From the NCBI RefSeq assembly GCF_000023585.1, contig NC_012914.1, positions 4,866,001 to 4,930,000 of the forward strand: 64,000 bases of DNA, written 5' to 3'. Shown here one piece after another: positions 18,041-26,345 of this stretch. Position 1 is the first letter of the stretch; each line of letters starts with the position of its first letter. Under the pieces are notes generated by a model. That model saw only the letters and a list, made by a program, of their open reading frames with translations, was not told where the DNA came from and searched no databases. Source of the DNA: Paenibacillus sp. JDR-2. Its GTDB lineage: Bacteria; Bacillota; Bacilli; Paenibacillales; Paenibacillaceae. Both the position numbers and the translations under genes were made by a program.

Positions 18041-19552
18041 TTAAACCGTTCTCGTATAACGGAAGTAGTCAAAATCAACATAGCCTCCGGATTGCTTGGT
18101 TGCATAATTAAACAAGCCAATCCGGTAGCCCATGAAATGGTCCAGCGTGTACTTCATCTGCAATGGGCGTCCGATCGCTTTCCACTCTGCCCCGTCCGCC
18201 GAATAATAAAAATAGGCCAGATCAATGCTGTCGCGGAAATCAAAATCAATTTTCACGTAAATCCGGCTGCCGTTATATTCAAGCTTTTCCACGGTTTCCA
18301 TTCCGCCGTCGCCTCGGTTTATCCCCATTACGACATAACGCTCACCATTGTCCGTCGCTTGTATGCCCACTGTGCCATACCCGCTTTGCAGTGCGACAAG
18401 ACCGGCATAATCACCATCCTTCATAGCCGACAAATCAAGCACCGTTGTTCCGCTGCACGCCGGCCCTTCCGTCCGCTGGGTCAGCGTGTTGCGAGCCAAT
18501 ACGACGCGATCAACGATATCGCCGGTTGCCAAACGTAAATAACCCGGCCGGGAAGTGACTGACCAGCGCGAATTGTCCGGATTATGATTCCATTGCCAGT
18601 TCAATGCCAGCTTGTTCTCTTCGTAATCAAATTCATCGCTGATCACAAGCGGCCTAGACACCGACTCCGGTAAATTCGTCTTAAACGTAACAGGCGCTTT
18701 GCCGCCGTCGCCAATCACCGGCCAGCCATCCTGCCAAGTCATAGGCAGGATGCACGGAATCCGTCCGACCGCATCATGATCCTGGAATAAGAAGGCATAC
18801 CATTCACCGGCCGGTGTGTCGATGATTCCGCCTTGCGCAACTCCCTTGTTGCGATAACCGAGATCATCGTCCAATATGACCTTGTATTCATAAGGCCCAA
18901 GCAGCTCCTTGGAGCGATAGCACAGCTCCCTGCGTCGGCCATGTCCGGTTCTTGGCCAGTCGATGAAGAACAAATAGTAATAACCATTCATTTTATAAGC
19001 ATGACAGCCTTCAATACGCAGTCCAATGCCATCCCGCTCCCCTTCAAGCAGCAGTTGACGAATTCCGCCAGGCTTAATGGAAGCTGCATCCGCTGTTAGT
19101 TCGTTCATATAAATATCTCCATTGCCGCTGAATACAAAGACGCGGTCTTCATCGAAGAGGAGTGCCGGATCATGCAGCAGCCCCTTGATCACCGAGCGTT
19201 CCCATTTCCCATTCTCAATATCTTCGGTCCGGTAAATATAAAATTGCTGCATATCGTTACTGGAGAAGCAGACATAGAAGGTTCCGTTATGATAGCGCAG
19301 GCTGGATGCCCAGGAGCCTTTTCCGTAAATACCTTTGCCGTCCGCTAGATTGTGGGCAGCATGATCTTCGATCCTGTCAAATACGTAATTGACAATCTCC
19401 CAATCCTTCAGATTGCGAGATTTCATAATCGGACAGCCAGGCATGGAGTGCATGCTGGTGCTGACCATGTAAAAAGTGTCTCCTACGCGAATCATATCAA
19501 TATCCGGTACATCCGCCCAAATAATCGGGTTCGTTATAATAGTACTGCTCAT
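18041..19552 (-). CDS. GH43 beta-xylosidase / alpha-L-arabinofuranosidase with C-terminal beta-sandwich
   Basis: 503 residues from ATG 19552 (AGAGAGGG upstream). No signal peptide, so cytosolic. The five-bladed GH43 domain fills about 1-300: the general base is in the PDIDMIRVGDTFYMVST segment (near D17), the pKa-modulating Asp in HDPALLFDED, and the acid Glu in EGCHAYKMNGYYYLFF. Residues from about 305 form the concanavalin-like domain usual in intracellular GH43 xylosidases. It removes xylose or arabinose from imported oligosaccharides. It sits between DUF1854 and the GH10 gene in one operon. Which of the two activities dominates cannot be read from sequence. Confidence 0.9.
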   Translation of the reverse strand: MSSTIITNPIIWADVPDIDMIRVGDTFYMVSTSMHSMPGCPIMKSRNLKDWEIVNYVFDRIEDHAAHNLADGKGIYGKGSWASSLRYHNGTFYVCFSSNDMQQFYIYRTEDIENGKWERSVIKGLLHDPALLFDEDRVFVFSGNGDIYMNELTADAASIKPGGIRQLLLEGERDGIGLRIEGCHAYKMNGYYYLFFIDWPRTGHGRRRELCYRSKELLGPYEYKVILDDDLGYRNKGVAQGGIIDTPAGEWYAFLFQDHDAVGRIPCILPMTWQDGWPVIGDGGKAPVTFKTNLPESVSRPLVISDEFDYEENKLALNWQWNHNPDNSRWSVTSRPGYLRLATGDIVDRVVLARNTLTQRTEGPACSGTTVLDLSAMKDGDYAGLVALQSGYGTVGIQATDNGERYVVMGINRGDGGMETVEKLEYNGSRIYVKIDFDFRDSIDLAYFYYSADGAEWKAIGRPLQMKYTLDHFMGYRIGLFNYATKQSGGYVDFDYFRYTRTV

Positions 19553-19584
19553 TGGAAGTTCCCTCTCTTTCTTAATTAATAGAT

Positions 19585-20082
19585 TTAAAGGACATCTTCC
19601 AGCTGCCGCCTGCTGTGGGCATCTAGGATTCGCCAATCGGCAATCTCGCATCGTTTGCCATTCATATCCGTCAGAACGATCCGGTTGCCTCCCGGGAATT
19701 GAAGATGCTCGTGCAGATTTCTCATCGTCAGCCGCGTTTCTCCGAGATGGGTCTCGATTTCCCATTTCCACAAATCCGACTTAAACTTCACGCTGGTTAT
19801 ATGTTGTACTTTAGGAAGAAAATATCGGAATTGAAGTTCCTTCTCCAGTTCAGCGGCGCATTCAGCCGACAATTCCGTAATATTGCGGATAATGCCTAGC
19901 TCTTTCCCCTCAGTCGTTCTTACCGAAATATATTCGGAAGCAAACCGGAAAGGAAAGGTCCGGCAGATAACTAGTTCTTCGTACGGCTTACCGTCCACCA
20001 CGCCTTGCAGAACGCCGCCTTTGCCGCGGCTGAAGTAGATCTCTTCCGGCTTAAACATCCGGATATCGTATAGGTCTGCCAT
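19585..20082 (-). CDS. DUF1854 family protein, partner of the ABC exporter
   Basis: 165 residues, no membrane span or signal. The sequence fits DUF1854 (early GVVDGKPYEELVICRTFPF, then EGKELGIIRNITELS, end MNGKRCEIADWRILDAHSR). Its ATG shares one base with the stop of the ABC exporter (TGATG), showing tight coupling. In other bacteria DUF1854 genes sit beside this same exporter type, sometimes in cyanophycin-related loci; no such gene is seen here. The molecular function is unknown. Being in a xylanolytic operon is notable. Confidence 0.85.
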   Translation of the reverse strand: MADLYDIRMFKPEEIYFSRGKGGVLQGVVDGKPYEELVICRTFPFRFASEYISVRTTEGKELGIIRNITELSAECAAELEKELQFRYFLPKVQHITSVKFKSDLWKWEIETHLGETRLTMRNLHEHLQFPGGNRIVLTDMNGKRCEIADWRILDAHSRRQLEDVL

Positions 20083-22274
20083 CAGCCTTCTACCCCCTTA
20101 ATCTGAGACAGCTCTTTCTGCGCATCCACAAGCTTGCGGTAAAACCCTTTTTCCTTGCCCAGAAGCTCTTCGTGGGTGCCGACCTCAACAATTTTGCCAT
20201 GGTCCAATACGACCAGCCGGTCAGCATTGCGGAGTGTAGACAGCCGGTGGGCGATGGCGAATGTTGTCCGCCCTTGGATAAGCCGGGAGATCGCCTCCTG
20301 AATCTGCTGTTCCGTTTCCGTATCAACGGATGCCGTCGCTTCATCCAGAATCAGAATGCGTGGATCATGGATAATGGCCCTTGCAATTGCCACGCGCTGC
20401 TTCTCGCCACCGGAAAGTTTATGCCCTCGTTCCCCTACGCGTGTGTCGTAGCCGTCCGGCAGACGGACAATAAACTCATGCGCATTCGCAATTTTGGCTG
20501 CCCGCATAATCTCCTCGGGCGAAGCATCGGGCTTCGAATATGCAATATTATCCGCTATGGAACCGTCGAACAGGAACGTCTCCTGAAGCACAACCCCGAT
20601 CTGCTTCCGCAAATCGGATTGGCTGATTTCCCGGATAGAGATACCGTCGATATAGATATCTCCTTCATCCGTATCATAGAACCGGCAGATCAGATTGATA
20701 AAGGTTGACTTGCCTGCTCCGGAATGCCCCACGAGACCAATCATCTCGCCCTGCCTCACCCGGAGATTGATGTCTTTCAGTACAGGATGATGTTTCTCAT
20801 AGCCATAGGTGACTTTATCGAATCTAACCAGACCTTGAATGGTCCCAAGAGCTGCTGGACGATTAGCTTCCGGAACTTCCGACGGCGTATCCATTATTTC
20901 GAATACCCGGTGGGCGGCAGCCATGGCATTGCTTGCCCAGTTAATCATTTGGCTGACCCATTGCAAGGGTCCAAACAACATGCCGAGATAAGCAACAAGA
21001 GCCATTAGAACCCCAAGCTGCATATTCTCATGAAGCACCTTGTTACCGCCGTTATACCAGATGAGCAGCGTCCCTATTCCCGCAATAAAATTAAATGCCG
21101 GGAACATGAACTGCCATAGCCCCTCCATCCGGATATTGTTCCGAACTACTTCGACATTGGCACTTGCATAACGGCTCATCTCCTCCCGTTCCCTGCCAAA
21201 TGCCTTAACGACACGGATACCCTGCAACGAATCGCCAACAAGCGTATTCAAGCGGAAGATTGAGCGCCATTGCTGGTACCAACGGCGCCCTATCTTCGGC
21301 CAGATCGTCATCGACACTGCGATCATGACCGGTACGGGCAACAGCGCAAATAGCGATAACTTCCAGTCCAAGCTCAGCATAATAACGAATATCGCGACGA
21401 TTCGCAAAGATTCTCCGCACACAAAGACGACTCCGTCTGTCATGAACTGCCGCATCGCTTCCGAATCGCTGTTCACGCGCCCGATAAACTGCGAGGTTTG
21501 CCGGCGGTCGAAGAACGAGATGGAAAGACGCATTAAAGAACCGTATATATCCCTGCGAAGATCCCCCATTAGCTTAGAACCGACCCATACGCCGATGTAT
21601 CCACGTACAGTCTGCATGACTGACAGCATCAAGGTTGTAACGCCTAACCCGAGAATAAGAAACAATAATATCGAGCCCTTATTCTGGGCCTGAAGCACAT
21701 CGTCGATAATGACTTTTGTCAAATATGGCGGGACCAACTCAACCAATGTGGTCAGTATAAGCATGCAGGCTGCTGCTGCCAAATGTCCTTTATAGGGCTT
21801 GGCGTAGCGCAGCATCCGGGCAGCGGCTTTACCGCTGTTCATGCACAGCTGGCAAACCTTCGTGCCTTCATGAAGCGGATTGCCGCAGGTTGGGCAATGC
21901 TTAGGAATATCTCGCTCCGATAATACCGGCAGCTCTTCTCTCTTCGCAAGCGCACTGATCAGCTTTGCCGCAAAGTTGAATACCGGCGTCATTGCTGCCG
22001 TATAACGCGCTATAACAACGGGACAATCAACGGTATCCGCGAGCAGCATACCGCCTCCTACCGCTGCGACAGCACGTGCTTCTTTCAATTCGCTTACTGC
22101 TAACTGGATAGCCGGCGAACCATCTTTCTGCCACACCTTGATGTCTTGGTCCGTTACTGCCAGCCATTGTTCTCCGAAGCGGCCGTCGAACAGCAGGTCG
22201 GTTTTCACGCTAAACAGCAATTCTCCTGTGATCTGCTTCCGCAGCTGCTCAGGCAGTTGATCCATAATGGACAT
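20082..22274 (-). CDS. ABC exporter (fused permease-ATPase) with N-terminal zinc-ribbon extension
   Basis: 730 residues, about 150 more than a standard exporter. Residues 1-120 form a soluble mixed alpha/beta region, followed by a zinc ribbon with Cys127, Cys130, Cys141 and Cys144 (CPTC...CQLC). A six-span export domain occupies about 155-460, and an ATPase with Walker A GHSGAGKST, signature LSGGEKQRVA and Walker B ILILDEATAS lies at about 490-725. It is the first gene from promoter C, coupled to DUF1854 and followed by GH43 and GH10. The substrate is unknown. The layout matches the DUF1854-associated exporter family known elsewhere, but here the operon is xylan-related. Confidence 0.9.
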   Translation of the reverse strand: MSIMDQLPEQLRKQITGELLFSVKTDLLFDGRFGEQWLAVTDQDIKVWQKDGSPAIQLAVSELKEARAVAAVGGGMLLADTVDCPVVIARYTAAMTPVFNFAAKLISALAKREELPVLSERDIPKHCPTCGNPLHEGTKVCQLCMNSGKAAARMLRYAKPYKGHLAAAACMLILTTLVELVPPYLTKVIIDDVLQAQNKGSILLFLILGLGVTTLMLSVMQTVRGYIGVWVGSKLMGDLRRDIYGSLMRLSISFFDRRQTSQFIGRVNSDSEAMRQFMTDGVVFVCGESLRIVAIFVIMLSLDWKLSLFALLPVPVMIAVSMTIWPKIGRRWYQQWRSIFRLNTLVGDSLQGIRVVKAFGREREEMSRYASANVEVVRNNIRMEGLWQFMFPAFNFIAGIGTLLIWYNGGNKVLHENMQLGVLMALVAYLGMLFGPLQWVSQMINWASNAMAAAHRVFEIMDTPSEVPEANRPAALGTIQGLVRFDKVTYGYEKHHPVLKDINLRVRQGEMIGLVGHSGAGKSTFINLICRFYDTDEGDIYIDGISIREISQSDLRKQIGVVLQETFLFDGSIADNIAYSKPDASPEEIMRAAKIANAHEFIVRLPDGYDTRVGERGHKLSGGEKQRVAIARAIIHDPRILILDEATASVDTETEQQIQEAISRLIQGRTTFAIAHRLSTLRNADRLVVLDHGKIVEVGTHEELLGKEKGFYRKLVDAQKELSQIKGVEG

Positions 22275-22331
22275 AGTCCCCTCCTGCTTTATTGGATATA
22301 GCCGTCACATCGTAACTGGCGCAACAAGGAA

Positions 22332-22400
22332 AGTTTAGCTCTACCCGTCAGCTCCAGCAACCTGCCGGATTTCGGCTCTATTACCCGTCAAGTTATAGAT
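22332..22400 (-). promoter_or_regulatory. Regulon promoter C: tandem GRCRGG half-sites, -35 TTGCTG, -10 TAAACT
   Basis: Minus strand: distal GACGGG (22384-22389), proximal GGCAGG (22361-22366) 23 bp away and abutting -35 TTGCTG (22355-22360), 17-bp spacer, -10 TAAACT (22332-22337). An extra GACGGG (22344-22349) lies within the spacer, out of register. It is 58 bp before the ABC exporter start. The rest of the 303-base gap to the GH27 start shows no clear plus-strand promoter that I would defend. Confidence 0.7.
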
Positions 22401-22577
22401 AACCGGCACATTTCATATACGGCCGCCAAACATAGCCTCAGCAGAAACAACAATTGTCCATATGGAAGCAACGTCAAGCTATAGGCTGCCGCAGCCAACC
22501 TATGTTTAAATACTTGCGAATCATTCAAAATTCAAATCCAGCCCTTGTCTGCGGGCACAAGAAAGGAACGTGTAACT

Positions 22578-23738
22578 TTGGATAAGCCTCTTGGCATAAC
22601 TCCCGCTATGGGATGGAATTCATGGAACACTTTTACCTGGGACATCAATGAACAGTTGATCCGGGATGTTGCCGACCGATTCGAATCGGATGGATACCAA
22701 GCAGCAGGTTATGAATATATCGTCATTGATGATTGCTGGAGTCTGAAGCAGCGTGATCAGCAGAGGAATCTTGTTGCTGATCCAGCCAAATTTCCAAGCG
22801 GGATGAAAGCACTCGCCGATTATATCCACTCGAAAGGCTTGAAATTCGGGATGTATTCATGCGTTGGCACCCATACCTGTGCAGGCTTTCCCGGCAGCTT
22901 TGAGCATGAATTTCAAGATGCCCAATTATTCGCTGAGTGGGGCGTCGATTATTTGAAGTATGATTATTGCTTCAAACCCCGGCATATCTCGGGAGAGTTG
23001 CTGTACAAGCGAATGAGCCTTGCCCTTAAAAACAGCGGACGGGACATTCTTTTATCTGCCTGCAACTGGGGCGAGGATAATGTCTACCAGTGGATACGTG
23101 AGTCAGGTGCCCATATGTACCGGTCAACAGGCGATATTCAAGATCACTGGGATTCCATTAAAAATCTGGCCCTATCACAGCTGGACAAGGAATGTTATAC
23201 CGGATCCTTCTGCCATAATGATCTGGATATGCTGGTTGTCGGCATGTACGGAGGCAGCAATAACACGTTTATCGGCAGTAAAATAGGCGGCTGCAGCGAC
23301 AATGAATACAAGACTCATTTCTCATTATGGTGCTTAATGGGTTCTCCGCTTATGATTGGCTGCGATATCCGTACCGCTAATCCGGAGACCACAAATATTT
23401 TGCTCAACCCGGATCTGATCGCTATCAATCAGGATATGGAAAGCCGCGGAGCCTACCGGATTAAGCCGGAGCCCCAATGGTTCCATGCTGATGATGTCTT
23501 TATGCTGGTAAAAGTACTGACGGACGGCGACGTGGCTATCGGCTTCTTCAATCTAAGCGATAATCAGCGGGAGCTGTCGCTGCAATTTTGGGATATCGGT
23601 CTTCCTTACGCTTCCGGCTTCTCCTTATTGCTGTATGACTGCTGGGAGCATAAGGAGCTTGGCATGTTCAAAGAGCGGTTCGCTCCCGTTGTGCCTGCGC
23701 ATGACTGCCTGATTGTCCGTGCCAAGCTGGTTAAATAA
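22578..23738 (+). CDS. GH27 alpha-galactosidase / beta-L-arabinopyranosidase
   Basis: 386 residues from TTG 22578, chosen because AAAGGA lies 10 bases before it; the in-frame ATG at 22545 has no site. The GH27/clan-D pattern is clear: AMGWNSWNTF at 10-19, nucleophile Asp129 in YLKYDYCF, acid/base Asp186 in RSTGDIQDHW. There is no signal peptide, so it is cytosolic. It hydrolyses terminal alpha-galactose or beta-L-arabinopyranose; sequence alone does not separate these. It is divergent from the exporter operon and translationally coupled to the small zinc-ribbon gene after it. Confidence 0.93.
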   Translation: MDKPLGITPAMGWNSWNTFTWDINEQLIRDVADRFESDGYQAAGYEYIVIDDCWSLKQRDQQRNLVADPAKFPSGMKALADYIHSKGLKFGMYSCVGTHTCAGFPGSFEHEFQDAQLFAEWGVDYLKYDYCFKPRHISGELLYKRMSLALKNSGRDILLSACNWGEDNVYQWIRESGAHMYRSTGDIQDHWDSIKNLALSQLDKECYTGSFCHNDLDMLVVGMYGGSNNTFIGSKIGGCSDNEYKTHFSLWCLMGSPLMIGCDIRTANPETTNILLNPDLIAINQDMESRGAYRIKPEPQWFHADDVFMLVKVLTDGDVAIGFFNLSDNQRELSLQFWDIGLPYASGFSLLLYDCWEHKELGMFKERFAPVVPAHDCLIVRAKLVK

Positions 23739-23938
23739 TGAACAGCAAAACTTGCATGAACTGTCAGGCCTCTCTTCAGGCGGACGAGAAAGCGATATAC
23801 ATGAAGCTTGTCTCCAGAACGGCCCAGCAATTCTTATGCATGGATTGTCTCGGAGCAAAGCTTAACTGCGGACGGGAGCCCCTTGAGAAGCTGATACGTT
23901 ATTTCCGGGAATCCGGCAATTGCGTCCTCTTCCGTTAA
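23738..23938 (+). CDS. Small zinc-ribbon protein
   Basis: 66 residues. Two CxxC pairs (Cys6/Cys9 and Cys34/Cys37: KTCMNCQ, FLCMDCLGAKLNC) suggest a single zinc-binding fold. Its ATG overlaps the GH27 stop (TAATG), the sign of coupled translation. Its stop codon overlaps by 4 bases the convergent AraC stop. Function unknown; the ribbon, the lack of signal peptide and the coupling suggest a cytosolic accessory or regulatory partner. Confidence 0.75.
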   Translation: MNSKTCMNCQASLQADEKAIYMKLVSRTAQQFLCMDCLGAKLNCGREPLEKLIRYFRESGNCVLFR

Positions 23939-24738
23939 TGCTTCTGGTCATGGCCATGCAGCGTCATATACTCAGAAGGTGTATATGACGTTGCTTTCTT
24001 AAATACCTTTGAGAAATAAAGCTGGTCTTTGTATCCTACCGAGCAGGCGACCGACTTGATAGACAAACCGGACGACATCAGCAGCTCCCGGGCTCTCTCC
24101 ATCCGGTATGCGGTCATATAGCCGGAAACAGACATTCCGGAAGCCTCCTTGAACAAACGAAACAAATAGCTCCGCTCCAGGCTGACAGCATTCACAATAT
24201 CCGATACCGTCAAGGTTGTCCGCCAATAATTAATCATGATATATTCCTTCGCCAGCTGGACATAATCAATCGGTTGAGCTTCTCTTGGATAGAACTCCAC
24301 ATAATAGGAAAGAAGCAAACGCAATTGAGCTTCCGTTCTCATTTTTTCAAAGTGCCTCGTATCAGCGCCTACGACCTGAGGGAAATATGGCTTTAAATCA
24401 GCCGGACATGCGGCAACTACAGGTTTATCCGACTCAAGCCCGGTCATCGCTATCAGCCGCTTCGCCTCGTCTCCTTTAAACTCGATCCATACATATTCCC
24501 AAGGATCCTCGGGATCAGGATAGTAGTAGATCTCCGTTTTCGGAAAAATCATGAAGCTATCGCCTGTCGATAACGGATACTGCTGATTATTGGTCTCCAG
24601 CGTTCCCTTTCCGCTGATTATAAAATGCAGAGCATAGATATCACGTACGCCAGGTCCCCACTTATGCCTGTTGGCAGGCTTATAGCCGCTATAGGTACAA
24701 ATTAACTGACTGCTGTTAAATGCATCAAACAACCTCAT
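23935..24738 (-). CDS. AraC-family transcription regulator with cupin sensor
   Basis: 267 residues from ATG 24738 (GGAAAGGAA upstream); the longer frame back to 24870 runs through a terminator and part of the GH43 gene. An AraC-binding cupin occupies about 5-140 (SGYKPANRHKWGPGVRDIYALHF, split by a GDSFMIFPKTEIYYYPDP loop). Two helix-turn-helix units follow (LTVSDIVNAVSLERSYLFRLF; SIKSVACSVGYKDQLYFSKVF). Probably senses a sugar and controls the neighbouring GH27 or GH43 genes; the target is inferred only from position. No terminator is visible before the convergent gene. Confidence 0.9.
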   Translation of the reverse strand: MRLFDAFNSSQLICTYSGYKPANRHKWGPGVRDIYALHFIISGKGTLETNNQQYPLSTGDSFMIFPKTEIYYYPDPEDPWEYVWIEFKGDEAKRLIAMTGLESDKPVVAACPADLKPYFPQVVGADTRHFEKMRTEAQLRLLLSYYVEFYPREAQPIDYVQLAKEYIMINYWRTTLTVSDIVNAVSLERSYLFRLFKEASGMSVSGYMTAYRMERARELLMSSGLSIKSVACSVGYKDQLYFSKVFKKATSYTPSEYMTLHGHDQKH

Positions 24739-24752
24739 AGAATTTCCTTTCC

Positions 24753-24785
24753 AAAAAAAGACCGCGGCTTTGACTGGCCGCGATC
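24753..24785 (-). terminator. Rho-independent terminator after the GH43 arabinofuranosidase gene
   Basis: A 9-bp stem (24760-24768 with 24777-24785, one wobble) followed on the minus strand by seven T (24753-24759). It ends the binding-protein/kinase/regulator/GH43 operon before the AraC start. Confidence 0.88.
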
Positions 24786-24793
24786 CTCTCCTG

Positions 24794-26335
24794 TTATTGG
24801 CCGAACTGCCAGCTATGCAGCTTAAACAGCTTGCTGTCGGGCTGTCCCTTGAACAAGAGGTATAAGTCATGTACGCCTACCGCACCGCTTACCTCCGTTT
24901 GGTATTCCGCTGCTTGGTCACCCGTTGCCTGAACCGGCAAGGTTCCGATCAGCTTGCCATCCGCCGCATCCAGTCGCAGCTCAACGATTGCAGCTGCCGC
25001 TGCCTCCGATACCGAAGCCGCAAACCCGGAAGCGCCATTGCTTCCGAAATCAACCTTCGATAACGCAATCCAATCGCCGCTGTCAATATCGGTTACGGTC
25101 AAGCTGCCATCCGGGGAAGCTTCCGTGGCAATTCCCGCATTCCATCCTATCGTTGCCGACTCTACGGACTCATAAGGATTAAATAATTGAATTTGAGCTG
25201 CGCCTTCGTAATTTGCCGTAATCTCTTGAATCGACCGATCGGCATCCCGGAACTTAAGCTCATTCAGATGCGTAGAACGGTAACCCTTCGGAACTCCCAT
25301 CGCTTTCGACAAGGTTTGAGCATGGTAAGCAATATACCAGGCATTCTTAAACTCGAAGATAACGTGATGATTGTTGCCGCCTACTCCGAAGAAATGTCCG
25401 GGATTTTTCAGAATCGTTCCCCGGTACGTCCACGGTCCCATCGGACTGTCGCTGGTCATATAGGCGATCTCTCCTGCAGGAGGGCTGCCCTCCGGACGGT
25501 CGCCGTTATAGAAATTCGAGCAATACGTAAAATAATAAGTCCCGTTATATTTGTTAATGCCGGCATCCTCAAACATAAATGGGGCCGGGATAACCTGCGC
25601 TTCTCCTACTACGCTGATCATATCGTCTCCAAGCTGCATGACCCGTGCCGTATCCGGACTTTCATCCTTGCCCTCCGGCACACCGCCGCCGAAGTAGATA
25701 TACGCCTTGCCGTCATCGTCCACGAGCACGGCCGGATCGAATAACCAGGTAACCTTCTCAACGCCTGGAGTTGATCTTAAGATCAGCGCTTTTCCGATTG
25801 GATCCTTCCAAGGGCCGGTTGGGCTGTCGCCTTCCAGCACGCCAATTCCGCTCGCATTGTTCGCAAAATAAAGGAAAAACTTGTCTTGCCCATTAATGAC
25901 CTTATGGGCAATAGCAGGAGCCCAAGATTGCGTGGCCCATTTGGCAGCGCCTTCAGAACCCGCAACGTTGATGACCCCATGATCCGTCCAGTTCACCAGA
26001 TCCGCAGAAGAAATAATGCCAATCTTGTTAATGTTGCCGTACGTATTATCCTTCACGCTTCCATCCTCGCCATATTCGAGCACGTCATTCGTCGTATAAA
26101 GATAGACGCGGCCATCAAATACGAGAGCGTAAGGATCAGCCCCGAATTTATGCGAGACAAGCGGATTTCCTTGCGGCGGTACTTTACCTACTGCGCTAGC
26201 CAGTTTTACCTGTAAATCTTCCATTGTTAATTCCTCCTGATTCGTTATCGAATGATGGGATGCGATCAATAGAATAAGAACGGCTGTAAGGCAGCCTAGT
26301 CCTACAGCAATGTTCAGATTAATCCGTTTTTTCAT
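24794..26335 (-). CDS. GH43 arabinoxylan arabinofuranohydrolase-like, with CBM6-type C-terminus, membrane-anchored or secreted
   Basis: 513 residues. A hydrophobic leader (about 8-25) without lipobox indicates export, perhaps with the leader kept as an anchor. The GH43 propeller spans about 55-380: base Asp in HKFGADPYALVFDGRVYLY, pKa Asp in WLFDPAVLVDDDGKAYIY, acid Glu in PFMFEDAGINKYNGTYYF. The C-terminal 120 residues look like CBM6. The overall order resembles the XynD group that releases arabinose from arabinoxylan. It starts at ATG 26335, 10 bases after the regulator gene, so it is the output of the two-component operon. Exact bond specificity is uncertain. Confidence 0.85.
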   Translation of the reverse strand: MKKRINLNIAVGLGCLTAVLILLIASHHSITNQEELTMEDLQVKLASAVGKVPPQGNPLVSHKFGADPYALVFDGRVYLYTTNDVLEYGEDGSVKDNTYGNINKIGIISSADLVNWTDHGVINVAGSEGAAKWATQSWAPAIAHKVINGQDKFFLYFANNASGIGVLEGDSPTGPWKDPIGKALILRSTPGVEKVTWLFDPAVLVDDDGKAYIYFGGGVPEGKDESPDTARVMQLGDDMISVVGEAQVIPAPFMFEDAGINKYNGTYYFTYCSNFYNGDRPEGSPPAGEIAYMTSDSPMGPWTYRGTILKNPGHFFGVGGNNHHVIFEFKNAWYIAYHAQTLSKAMGVPKGYRSTHLNELKFRDADRSIQEITANYEGAAQIQLFNPYESVESATIGWNAGIATEASPDGSLTVTDIDSGDWIALSKVDFGSNGASGFAASVSEAAAAAIVELRLDAADGKLIGTLPVQATGDQAAEYQTEVSGAVGVHDLYLLFKGQPDSKLFKLHSWQFGQ

Positions 26336-26345
26336 GGTTAGCTCC

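Noticed and set aside
19553-19771. Longer N-terminus of the GH43 xylosidase (start at 19771)
   Set aside because: It runs through the DUF1854 gene and its stop. ATG 19552 has AGAGAGGG and starts directly at the GH43 fold.
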